Made by a program: the position numbers and the translations under genes
Assembly (NCBI GenBank): GCA_964550565.1
Contig: CAZKAI010000178.1
Coordinates: 1 to 6,490 of the forward strand
Origin: Anaeroglomus sp964550565
Lineage (GTDB): Bacteria; Planctomycetota; Phycisphaerae; Sedimentisphaerales; Anaerohalosphaeraceae
Length of the DNA stretch: 6,490 nt
Direction of reading: 5' to 3'
Notes under the pieces: model-generated
The model's database searches: none
Told to the model about the DNA's origin: nothing
Seen by the model: only the letters and a program-made list of their open reading frames with translations
Shown: in pieces, positions 1 to 6,379 of the stretch
How the letters are laid out: each line of letters starts with the position of its first letter
Numbering within the stretch: the first letter of the stretch is position 1

Positions 1-2372
1 TTTCGTCGGATGATGCGATTGAGCCGGTGATTGCCTTTTCGGAGACGGGGCGGTTTATGGATGCCCCGGATAATCCGCTGGTCGTTCTGCTGCGGCAGGA
101 TATGCAGGAACGGCTTGCGTGTGTGCGTGTGGCGGCATCGGCGGGGGATGCTAACAGCATCGCAGTGCAGCACGAAGATGCACAAACGGCTAATAAAGAT
201 TTATGGCAGCAATTGATTGGCTCCGTAGCGGGGACGGCTGAGGAGGGACAGATTCAGGCAGCCGGCATGACGTCGGTCACTGATGTCCGTGTGGCGCCGC
301 TGCTGCAGGTCAAATGGGGGCAGGATGAAGTGGACGGGCAGCCCTGTTATAATTACTATACGCCCAATCAATATCCGACGGGCTGTGTGGCGACAGCGAT
401 GGCGCAGTTGATGCGGCATTATGCATGGCCGACGGCGGGCATCGGGGTGCATTCGTTCAAGATTCATGTGGATGAGGTGGAGCAGACCTGGAATACCCGG
501 GGCGGCAATGGGGCGGGCGGTCCGTATAACTGGGGTCAGATGCCGTACGATCCGCAGGCCGGGGGATTAACATTGACCCAGCGGCAGGCCATCGGGGCGC
601 TGTGTTACGATGCCGGCGTATCGGTCGGGATGGGCTATACGCCGTCTGGTTCGGGTGCCGGCGTAGGGTCGGCCAATGATGCCCTGAAAAATACATTCGG
701 CTACAGTAACAGCGTTTTCAGCAACAGTTTTTCGTCCGCTGGGGATGCGGGATTGTGGGGGATGGTCAATGCCGACCTGGATGCAGCGCTGCCGGTGCTT
801 TTGGGAATCAGCGGGCCGGGAGTCGGACATGCCGTTGTGGTCGATGGATACGGCTACAACTCCGGCCTGATGTATCATCATTTGAATATGGGCTGGGGCG
901 GGCTGGACGATGCCTGGTATCAACTGCCGAATTTCACCGCCGGTTATACGTTCAACGCGATGACCGATTGTGTGTATAATATCTATGTCAGTGGGACCGG
1001 TGAAATCATCAGCGGGCGGATTACCAGCATGGCCGGGCTGCCGCTGGAAGGGGTCACGGTAACGGCCTATCAGGGGGCGACTGCGGTCAAGCAGACGACC
1101 ACCGACAGCCGGGGCATTTTCGCCCTGAAAAATCTAGCGTCCAATACCTCCTTCCGTCTTTCGGCGGTCAAGAGCGGTTATGCTTTTGCAGATAAAACAA
1201 TCTCCACGGGCAAATCGCAGGACTGGAACGCGGCCAGCGGCAACATCTGGGGGATTTCCTTTGTAGCGACCAATGCTACGCCGCCGACGGCGATGGATAC
1301 GACGGTGGATTGCACTTCGATGAATCCTGTGACGATTGGGCTTGAGGCGCTGGACGACCACCTGCCCAGCCCGCCGGACAAATTAACGTATATCATTGTG
1401 TCGCTGCCGGAGCATGGATTTTTGAGTCAGCCGGGCTATGGATCGATTACGACGGCGCCGTGGCCGCTGGCGGCGGATGCCGGCTCGGTGGTTTATACGC
1501 CGTGTCCTTATTATGGCGGGCAGGATATTTTTACATTCAAGGCCAACGACGGCGGCGTCAGTCCGACCGGCGGAGACTCCAATATCGCCGCGGTAACGCT
1601 CAATGTCGATAATACCGTAACCGCCGGATTCGGGACCGACAGCGGCATCGGCACCAACACCATGATTAATACCAACTATTATGCGGTGCGGTCGCAGGCA
1701 CTGTATCTGAAAAGTGATATCGGTGCTTCGAAATATATTACGGACCTGGCGATTTATTTTACGACCCGGCCGCCGATTACGCTGAAAGAATGGACGATTC
1801 GGATGCAGCATACGACGATGTCTTATTACGATGATGTGGTAGCGGATTTCCTGACCACCGGCTGGACGATGGTCTATCAGGGTGATGTGACGGTGACAGC
1901 GGAGGGATGGTATAATTTCCATTTTCAGACACCATTTTTGTATGATGGCGTGAAAAACCTGTTGATTGATTTTAGTTTCAGCAATACAGAGGTTTCCTGG
2001 GATACAGGGTGGTATTTATTCCATGATGTACAGGATTCACGGGTCACGACCATCGTCACTGAGAACGCCCAGCACACCAGTCCGCTGACATGGAATTTCT
2101 GGTACAATGGCGGCTATTATTATGGCGGCGGATGGCTGCCTTCGATTCAACTGATCGGCACGCTGCCCATTCAGCTCATGGTCGGCGATTTCGATGCAAG
2201 CTGTGATGTGAAGCTGCCGGATTTGATGCTGTTATCCGCGGCGTGGATGAGTCAGCAGGGGCAGGCCCATTACAATCCGGCCTGCGACATCTCGGTGCCG
2301 AAAAATCAGACGGTGGACATCGGTGATCTGGCGGTATTTGCAAATCACTGGATGGATATCTATGCGTTCTGA
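1..2372 (+). CDS. Secreted modular C10-family (streptopain-like) cysteine peptidase with dockerin-like C-terminus, 5'-partial
   Basis: Reading starts at base 3 and is open to the left edge, so the gene begins upstream; the first in-frame GTG (27) lies inside the propeptide motif SSDDAIEPVIAFSETG and is not a start. Residue numbers below count from that GTG. Order: propeptide remnant (1 to about 88); peptidase C10 domain (about 89-318) with Cys120 in PTGCVATAMAQ, His268 in GHAVVVDGYG, and Asn287/Trp290 in LNMGWGG; carboxypeptidase-regulatory-like beta domain (about 326-412); Ig/cadherin-like domain (about 417-529); beta-sandwich domain with LTWNF near its end (about 533-715); two dockerin-like repeats (719-779) ending FANHWM. 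The Cys-His distance of 148 residues matches streptopain as I recall it (C192/H340). Family knowledge: a secreted endopeptidase made as a zymogen and activated by propeptide removal. Inferred: acts outside the cell, with the tail used for attachment or sorting. The signal peptide is off the window. Family call is firm; substrate unknown. Confidence 0.93.
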   Translation, partial: SSDDAIEPVIAFSETGRFMDAPDNPLVVLLRQDMQERLACVRVAASAGDANSIAVQHEDAQTANKDLWQQLIGSVAGTAEEGQIQAAGMTSVTDVRVAPLLQVKWGQDEVDGQPCYNYYTPNQYPTGCVATAMAQLMRHYAWPTAGIGVHSFKIHVDEVEQTWNTRGGNGAGGPYNWGQMPYDPQAGGLTLTQRQAIGALCYDAGVSVGMGYTPSGSGAGVGSANDALKNTFGYSNSVFSNSFSSAGDAGLWGMVNADLDAALPVLLGISGPGVGHAVVVDGYGYNSGLMYHHLNMGWGGLDDAWYQLPNFTAGYTFNAMTDCVYNIYVSGTGEIISGRITSMAGLPLEGVTVTAYQGATAVKQTTTDSRGIFALKNLASNTSFRLSAVKSGYAFADKTISTGKSQDWNAASGNIWGISFVATNATPPTAMDTTVDCTSMNPVTIGLEALDDHLPSPPDKLTYIIVSLPEHGFLSQPGYGSITTAPWPLAADAGSVVYTPCPYYGGQDIFTFKANDGGVSPTGGDSNIAAVTLNVDNTVTAGFGTDSGIGTNTMINTNYYAVRSQALYLKSDIGASKYITDLAIYFTTRPPITLKEWTIRMQHTTMSYYDDVVADFLTTGWTMVYQGDVTVTAEGWYNFHFQTPFLYDGVKNLLIDFSFSNTEVSWDTGWYLFHDVQDSRVTTIVTENAQHTSPLTWNFWYNGGYYYGGGWLPSIQLIGTLPIQLMVGDFDASCDVKLPDLMLLSAAWMSQQGQAHYNPACDISVPKNQTVDIGDLAVFANHWMDIYAF

Positions 2373-3588
2373 TTATTTGGGTGTTTCTTTTTTCGGCTGC
2401 GGCGGGGTGAATTCCGGTTCATTGCGAGATGGCAGCCAGAGGGCCAGTTGGTCCTTGATGGGCCGATATTGTTCACGCGGGATCAGGTTGGTCCATTCAT
2501 TGGGATCGGCGGTGTGGTCGTACAATTCCTCGCTGCCGTCGGAGTAGCGAATATAGCGGTAGCGGGAATCCCTGACGGCATGGTTGTTATAGCGGGCAGT
2601 CATCAGGACCGGGTAATTCCATTCCTTGTCGGGATTGTCCAGCAGGGGCACCAGGCTGCGTCCGTCGATGTCCTTGCGTGAAGGAGTTTCTGCAAGTTCC
2701 ATCAGCGTGGCGTGAATATCCAGCAAACTGATGGGTTGACTGCATCGGCTGCCTTCACTGGTCAGGCCCGGTACGACGACCATCAGCGGCGTATGCGTGG
2801 CCGTTTCCCACAGCGTGTTTTTTTCAAGATGATCTTTTTCGCCCAGATGAAAACCGTGGTCGCCGCACAGGACGATGATGGTGTTGTCTTTATGCGGGCC
2901 GGCTTCCAATGCATCCAGAATCTGTCCGACACAGGCATCGGCAAAAGACACACTGGCCATATAGCCCTGAATGGCGTTATTCCATAGCCCGTTATCTCGA
3001 ATAAGGCGAAAGTCCGAGCCGCCGGCCAGTCGCCGCCCGGCCATCGGGATATCGTCGAGGTCGTCCCGGCGGTAGGCCGGGGTGACGATTTTGTCANNNN
3101 NNNNNNNNNNNNNNNNNNNNNNNNNNNNNNNNNNNNNNNNNNNNNNNNNNNNNNNNNNNNNNNNNNNNNNNNNNNNNNNNNNNNNNNNNNNNNNNNGGCA
3201 GGGTAAGGCGTTCTTTCAGGTCGGGTTTATCGCGAAAGCAGGCGTTATTTTCATAAATGCCGCTGCTTGAAGGACGCAAGCCGGTCATGATGGCGGTCCG
3301 GCCGGGATTGCACTGCGGTGCGGGGCTGTAGGCATTTTCAAAAACGATACCCATTTGGGCCAGCCGCATCAGGTTGGGGGTTCTGGCCTGCGGGTGGCCT
3401 GCCAGAGGTTCGATCCAGGTGTTCAGTTCGTCGATGAATATCATCAGGATATTCATCTTTTTGGATGCGGGTGTGGCGGTAAACCGGCCAAGCATCTGGA
3501 CATCACGGGCAGACTCCGGCATCGCCGCGGCAAATGCCCCCGCGGCACTCCATTTTAAGAAATTTCTGCGATTCAGGTTCGACGCCAT
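2373..3588 (-). CDS. Tat-exported sulfatase, iduronate-2-sulfatase-like, interrupted by assembly gap
   Basis: Start ATG at 3588 is preceded by GAGGG (3593-3597) with a 4-nt spacer. The N-terminus carries a twin-arginine signal (NRRNFLKW, Arg7/Arg8, then an Ala-rich stretch), so export to the periplasm by Tat is likely. Asp53-Glu54 in FIDELNTW is the first metal-binding site, and C93-N-P-G-R97 is the CxPxR formylglycine motif. After the N run the frame resumes with YRRDDLDDIP, later CGDHGFHLGEK (the Asp-His metal pair) and a tail ending PKKETPK. The DDLDDIP and GYMASVSFADACVGQILDAL stretches fit the iduronate-2-sulfatase-like branch of formylglycine sulfatases. Known 130 + 240 residues are below the usual roughly 480-520, so more than 100 residues are probably hidden in the gap (inference). 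Role: hydrolysis of sulfate esters on glycans; exact substrate unknown. The 5' and 3' parts are out of phase across the 100 N as drawn. Confidence 0.9.
3097..3196. other. Assembly gap, exactly 100 N, inside the sulfatase gene
   Basis: One hundred consecutive N, the conventional placeholder for a gap of unknown size. On the minus strand the upstream part leaves two bases of an unfinished codon (CC-, which would be Pro, fitting ERLTLP before the usual QYF of this family). The downstream part begins with one spare base before the codon at 3093-3095. An intact gene therefore needs a gap length divisible by three, and 100 is not. Protein-length comparison suggests the missing piece is nearer 330-420 bp (inference). 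Confidence 0.97.
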
Positions 3589-3613
3589 ACATCCCTCAAC
3601 TGCTTGTTCTTTA

Positions 3614-3640
3614 AATATAGATGTCTGCTGGGGATGTAAA
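3614..3640 (-). promoter_or_regulatory. Candidate sigma70-type promoter for the sulfatase gene
   Basis: On the minus strand TTTACA (3635-3640, five of six matches to TTGACA) is followed after 15 bp by TATATT (3614-3619, five of six to TATAAT). Transcription would begin near 3607, giving a leader of about 19 nt that contains the GAGGG ribosome site. The spacer is shorter than the ideal 17 bp, and AT-rich intergenic DNA yields such matches by chance, so this is only a candidate. Confidence 0.4.
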
Positions 3641-3675
3641 TATACGGAAATCTGAGAAAAACGCCAGTATTTTAT

Positions 3676-3710
3676 GGCTTTGTGGATCGGAAACCGGACT
3701 TGACAAAGCC
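3676..3710. repeat. 8-bp inverted repeat overlapping the -35 box, possible operator
   Basis: GGCTTTGT (3676-3683) and its exact reverse complement ACAAAGCC (3703-3710) are separated by 19 bp. A smaller dyad CGG-AAA-CCG (3688-3696) is nearly concentric inside. The right arm starts within the TTGACA box (3700-3705) of the acyltransferase promoter, so a protein bound here would block that promoter. No T-run follows, so it is not a terminator. Operator function is inferred from position only. Confidence 0.35.
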
Positions 3711-3727
3711 TGATTTAGGGGGATAAT
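3700..3727 (+). promoter_or_regulatory. Candidate sigma70 promoter for the acyltransferase-membrane protein unit
   Basis: A perfect TTGACA (3700-3705), a 16-bp spacer and GATAAT (3722-3727, five of six matches to TATAAT) form the best promoter match in the window. Transcription would start near 3734, only about 5 nt before the ATG at 3739, so the message would be almost leaderless. That agrees with the lack of a Shine-Dalgarno sequence close to that ATG. Confidence 0.55.
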
Positions 3728-3738
3728 GGCCGCCAGCT

Positions 3739-4692
3739 ATGACTCATGAAAAAAAGAAAAAGAAAAAAGGCAATGTCGTTACCGATTACCTGTTATATCT
3801 TTTTGTGCGGGTATTGACGGGCTTGTTTTATTGTTTCCCGGTGGAGGCGAATCTGCGGACGGCCTGCTGGATTGGCCGGATTATGTGGAAACGCTATCAC
3901 AGGGGCCGACAGCGCGCGTTGGACAACCTGCGTGCCAGTTTCCCGGACAAAGACGAGGCCTGGCTGGAAGCCACCGGCCGGCGGTCGTTTGAGCAGCTCG
4001 TGATGATGGTGATGGACGTGTTGTTTACGCCGCGGCTGGTGAATCTGGAAACCTGGCCGACAATGTTCAGCTTCCGCAACATCGAGCGGATCAAGTGGAT
4101 GATGAAAGAGGAAAAGGGCCTGCTGATGGTGACGGCTCATTACGGCAATTTCGAAATCATCGGCTACCTGATGAGCCTGTACGGCCTGAAGATTTACAGC
4201 ATCGCCCGGCCGCTGGATAATCCGTTTATCAACCGCTGGCTGATGAGCGTCCGCGAGAGCAGGGGCCAGAAGATTATCTATAAAAAAGGCGCCGCTGAGA
4301 TGATGGACCAGTTGGCCGCGGATGGGGCGACGCTGTGCTTTATCGCCGACCAGGATGCGGGCAAAAAGGGCGTGTTTGTCGATTTCTTCGGTCGCAAGGC
4401 CAGCACCTATAAGAGTATCGGTCTGGTGGCGATGCAGTACAATCTGCCGATTGTCGTTGGCGGCTGCCGGCAGCATTATAAGAAATTTTTCTTCGAGATG
4501 GAACCGACCCGGATTATCTACCCGCACGAATGGGCCGACAAGCCCGACCCGCTGCGCTGGGTAACACAGGAATACACCAAAGCCATCGAGGATTTCATCC
4601 GCAAAGACCCTGCCCAATACTGGTGGCTGCACCGCCGCTGGAAAAGCCGACCCAAAGAAGAACGCCAGGCACTTGAGAGGGCACAGAAATAA
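3739..4692 (+). CDS. Lysophospholipid/lipid A acyltransferase, LpxL/HtrB family
   Basis: A protein of 317 residues, within the usual 290-330 of the family. It transfers a secondary acyl chain to the lipid A precursor at the inner face of the cytoplasmic membrane (family knowledge). Seen: a lysine-rich start (six Lys in a row), one hydrophobic N-terminal anchor (TDYLLYLFVRVLTGLFYCF), RALDNLRASFPD, the catalytic HX4E motif as H134-YGNF-E139, and the conserved ADQDAGKKGVFVDFFG block around Asp204-Gln205. The start at 3739 fits the family's N-terminus; no good ribosome site lies at normal distance, and AGGGGG (3717-3722) is 16 nt away. The end carries three in-frame stops in a row (TAA TAA TAG, 4690-4698). 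It is followed after 18 bp by a membrane protein gene, probably cotranscribed. Which acyl position it modifies (LpxL, LpxM or other) cannot be told, so no symbol is given. Confidence 0.93.
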   Translation: MTHEKKKKKKGNVVTDYLLYLFVRVLTGLFYCFPVEANLRTACWIGRIMWKRYHRGRQRALDNLRASFPDKDEAWLEATGRRSFEQLVMMVMDVLFTPRLVNLETWPTMFSFRNIERIKWMMKEEKGLLMVTAHYGNFEIIGYLMSLYGLKIYSIARPLDNPFINRWLMSVRESRGQKIIYKKGAAEMMDQLAADGATLCFIADQDAGKKGVFVDFFGRKASTYKSIGLVAMQYNLPIVVGGCRQHYKKFFFEMEPTRIIYPHEWADKPDPLRWVTQEYTKAIEDFIRKDPAQYWWLHRRWKSRPKEERQALERAQK

Positions 4693-4698
4693 TAATAG

Positions 4699-4704
4699 AA
4701 GGAG
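4699..4704 (+). promoter_or_regulatory. Strong ribosome binding site for the HELCH membrane protein
   Basis: AAGGAG sits 6 nt before the ATG at 4711 and immediately after the third stop codon of the acyltransferase gene. It fixes the start of the downstream gene and contrasts with the absent ribosome site of the first gene of the unit. Confidence 0.85.
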
Positions 4705-4710
4705 CTTGCC

Positions 4711-6039
4711 ATGAATAATCAATCACCAGTGAAGATGGGGTTTCTATTGTTGGGGTCATTTATTCTGGCCTATCTTGGGGCTGAATATGTCCATGAATTA
4801 TGCCATTCCGGCGCCGCCCTGATCAGTGGAGGGAATGCATCCGGTATTTTAATTGATCCGTTTGGCTGGTCGTATTCCTTCTCGAATTCGATTGAGCACC
4901 TTGTCTTTCACACGGCAGCAGGTGCGATTGGGTCGAGTCTCATTGGAATCCTTCTCTTTATGCTCCTGATACGCTGGCCCAGGCCTTTGTTGTTGCCGTT
5001 ACTGTTGTTTGGACCGATTGCCTTGATTAATAATGGACAGTATTGGGCGGAGGATATTATCGAAGGAACCGGGTATGATGCCTGTAGTCTGGTGGAGATG
5101 GGGGTACCGATATCACTGATTCTTGCCGCAGGAATAGCCCAGTGTCTTATCGGTGTTATTTTGATGGTCAAGTTGATCCGGATTATTGGTGTGGCGAATG
5201 AATCGTTCCGAAGGCGGATGATTATTCTTGGCCTTGGCGTTTTTCCGTATGCTATTGCAGGATTGATATGGAATTGGCGCAATGAAGTTGATTTCTTGTG
5301 GTTGTCCACGATTGTGTGGGTGTTTTTGTTTGCAGGGATTGCAGGTTTTTTCCGGATTCGGGAGCCCAAGCCGTTTGAGGCGAAATGGCCGACAGTCATT
5401 GCTTTTAATGTGGTTGGTATCGGTCTGGTTGTCGGGCTTCTGATGATGATTTCATTCCCAAAATCATCGGCAGCTTCCTATCCGATTGAAACCTTTACAA
5501 CCCGACCGGAGTGTTTTCCCGATGTTCTGGTTTGCCATCCACTGGCAAAAGAGCCGTTTTATAACATAATGTCGAGAGATTCCAATCCACTTTACGTACT
5601 CGGTTATGCTCTGCCTCAAGAGGCTTTGCCCGAACAGGTAAGGGCAGATCTGGATACCCTTTTCAAACAACATGGATATGTCCGGCTGGCTTATTCGCTC
5701 GATGATCCCAATGAGCCGCGGGATGATCGATGGGAAGAAGAAACCTTTCAGCGTGGAATGAAATCCCTGTGCATGAAAAGTTATAAACAATTTTGGATAC
5801 GATTGCTCCCGGAAGTTTCCAGTGCCATTGTGGGTGTTTGTTATGTCGGAAACAAAGGTGCATTTGATGACAACAGTGTGCTTGTAAGTGCCTGGACTAT
5901 TTCCAATATTGACAGGGTGCTGCGTTATGCCGACACCCACCCGGACGCGTTTCATTTAATTGATCTGGATTGGCTCAGGATGCAGGCGGTGTTTAAACCC
6001 AACAAACTTTCGCCTTTGCTATTGGCGGAGATGCAATAA
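4711..6039 (+). CDS. Polytopic membrane protein with HELCH motif, M50-like metallopeptidase candidate with unrecognised C-terminal domain
   Basis: A 442-residue protein. About seven hydrophobic segments are visible: roughly 9-26, 64-87, 91-106, 132-155, 169-187, 194-214 and 228-249. A mostly soluble tail (250-442) follows that I do not recognise. H28-E-L-C-H32 lies at the end of the first segment and is followed by SGAALISGG, the pattern of M50-type intramembrane metallopeptidases (HExxH plus a small, Gly-rich stretch). HTAAGAIGSSLIG (67-79) resembles the AGPxxN segment of those proteins, and EGTGYDACSLVEMGVP (Asp123) resembles their later Asp-containing segment, a possible third zinc ligand. 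Family membership is thus inferred from motif order; the Cys in HELCH replaces the usual Gly. It follows the acyltransferase by 18 bp with a strong ribosome site and is visibly less GC-rich than it. Possible role: cleavage of a membrane protein or regulator, or an inactive relative. Substrate unknown. Confidence 0.85.
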   Translation: MNNQSPVKMGFLLLGSFILAYLGAEYVHELCHSGAALISGGNASGILIDPFGWSYSFSNSIEHLVFHTAAGAIGSSLIGILLFMLLIRWPRPLLLPLLLFGPIALINNGQYWAEDIIEGTGYDACSLVEMGVPISLILAAGIAQCLIGVILMVKLIRIIGVANESFRRRMIILGLGVFPYAIAGLIWNWRNEVDFLWLSTIVWVFLFAGIAGFFRIREPKPFEAKWPTVIAFNVVGIGLVVGLLMMISFPKSSAASYPIETFTTRPECFPDVLVCHPLAKEPFYNIMSRDSNPLYVLGYALPQEALPEQVRADLDTLFKQHGYVRLAYSLDDPNEPRDDRWEEETFQRGMKSLCMKSYKQFWIRLLPEVSSAIVGVCYVGNKGAFDDNSVLVSAWTISNIDRVLRYADTHPDAFHLIDLDWLRMQAVFKPNKLSPLLLAEMQ

Positions 6040-6041
6040 GT

Positions 6042-6257
6042 TTACTTTGGAGAGGTTTCTTCTTTTTTGCCTTCCCGTATACGGTAATGTGTTATCCGAT
6101 GTGAATTGCCGTATCGGTCAAACAGAATGAATACCGAAACATCCATCCAGTCTGGCCTTTTGACATCCACAATTTCTTTTGAATGGCTTGAAATTATTTT
6201 CTTCACTTTTTGTATACAAATTCGGAGCCTCTTAGTATGTTTATTGAGTAATCGCAT
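6042..6257 (-). CDS. Small basic hypothetical protein in an AT-rich island
   Basis: Not recognised. From the ATG at 6257 it gives 71 residues: a Lys/Arg-rich first half (NKHTKRLRICIQKVKKI) and a more protein-like second half (DWMDVSVFILFDRYGNSHRI) with a charged tail. The frame stays open upstream and a GTG at 6356 would give 104 residues. I prefer 6257 because the GTG lies in a hairpin and has no spaced ribosome site, whereas AGAAG lies 4 nt before the ATG. Its stop is two bases from the stop of the convergent membrane protein gene. Base composition is far more AT-rich than the neighbours (about 30% GC between 6181 and 6300), which may mean recent transfer or that it is not a gene. The opposite-strand ORF over the same stretch reads as a hydrophobic mirror of this one and looks less likely. 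Confidence 0.45.
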   Translation of the reverse strand: MRLLNKHTKRLRICIQKVKKIISSHSKEIVDVKRPDWMDVSVFILFDRYGNSHRITHYRIREGKKEETSPK

Positions 6258-6339
6258 ATCGCTTCTTTCTATCTTCGTTTTATGTTTTTTCTCCTTAAAA
6301 CTACATTCAATTACTTTGATATGATTTGTTAACAAGGAA

Positions 6340-6368
6340 TGGGCGTTGCTGCCCACCCCTGATTTTTT
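6340..6368 (+). terminator. Weak candidate intrinsic terminator
   Basis: TGGGC (6340-6344) pairs with GCCCA (6351-6355) across a 6-nt loop, followed after 7 nt by six T (6363-6368). On this strand it could end transcripts running through from the acyltransferase/membrane protein unit about 300 bp upstream. The stem is short and the T-run is not adjacent, so confidence is low. Confidence 0.3.
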
Positions 6369-6379
6369 AAGCGTTCGGA

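Noticed and set aside
719..965. Possible second small gene on the plus strand (755-979) inside the peptidase domain
   Set aside because: Overlaps the conserved His268/Asn287 region in another frame and shows only low-complexity Arg/Gly composition.
1383..1922. Minus-strand ORF of 179 codons within the peptidase gene
   Set aside because: Antisense to a continuous modular protein; Arg/His/Ile-rich composition is typical of a shadow frame in GC-rich DNA.
2383..2392. T-rich run just after the peptidase stop as a terminator
   Set aside because: No stable stem precedes it, and the bases encode the Lys-rich end of the sulfatase on the other strand.
3082..3270. Plus-strand ORF spanning the N run
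   Set aside because: More than half of its codons are N; it exists only because unknown bases cannot contain stops.
3793..4722. Long minus-strand ORF (309 codons) opposite the acyltransferase
   Set aside because: It is the mirror of a conserved acyltransferase frame with intact HX4E motif; its product is rich in His, Gln, Arg and Pro and has no recognisable domain.
6075..6084. 10-bp palindrome CCGTATACGG near the convergent 3' ends
   Set aside because: Lies within the codons of the small minus-strand ORF, has no loop or T-run, and a single 10-bp palindrome is expected by chance in a few kilobases.
6106..6324. Plus-strand ORF of 72 codons with a hydrophobic end
   Set aside because: Hydrophobicity follows from being opposite a lysine-rich frame in AT-rich DNA; no ribosome site, and the opposite strand looks more protein-like.
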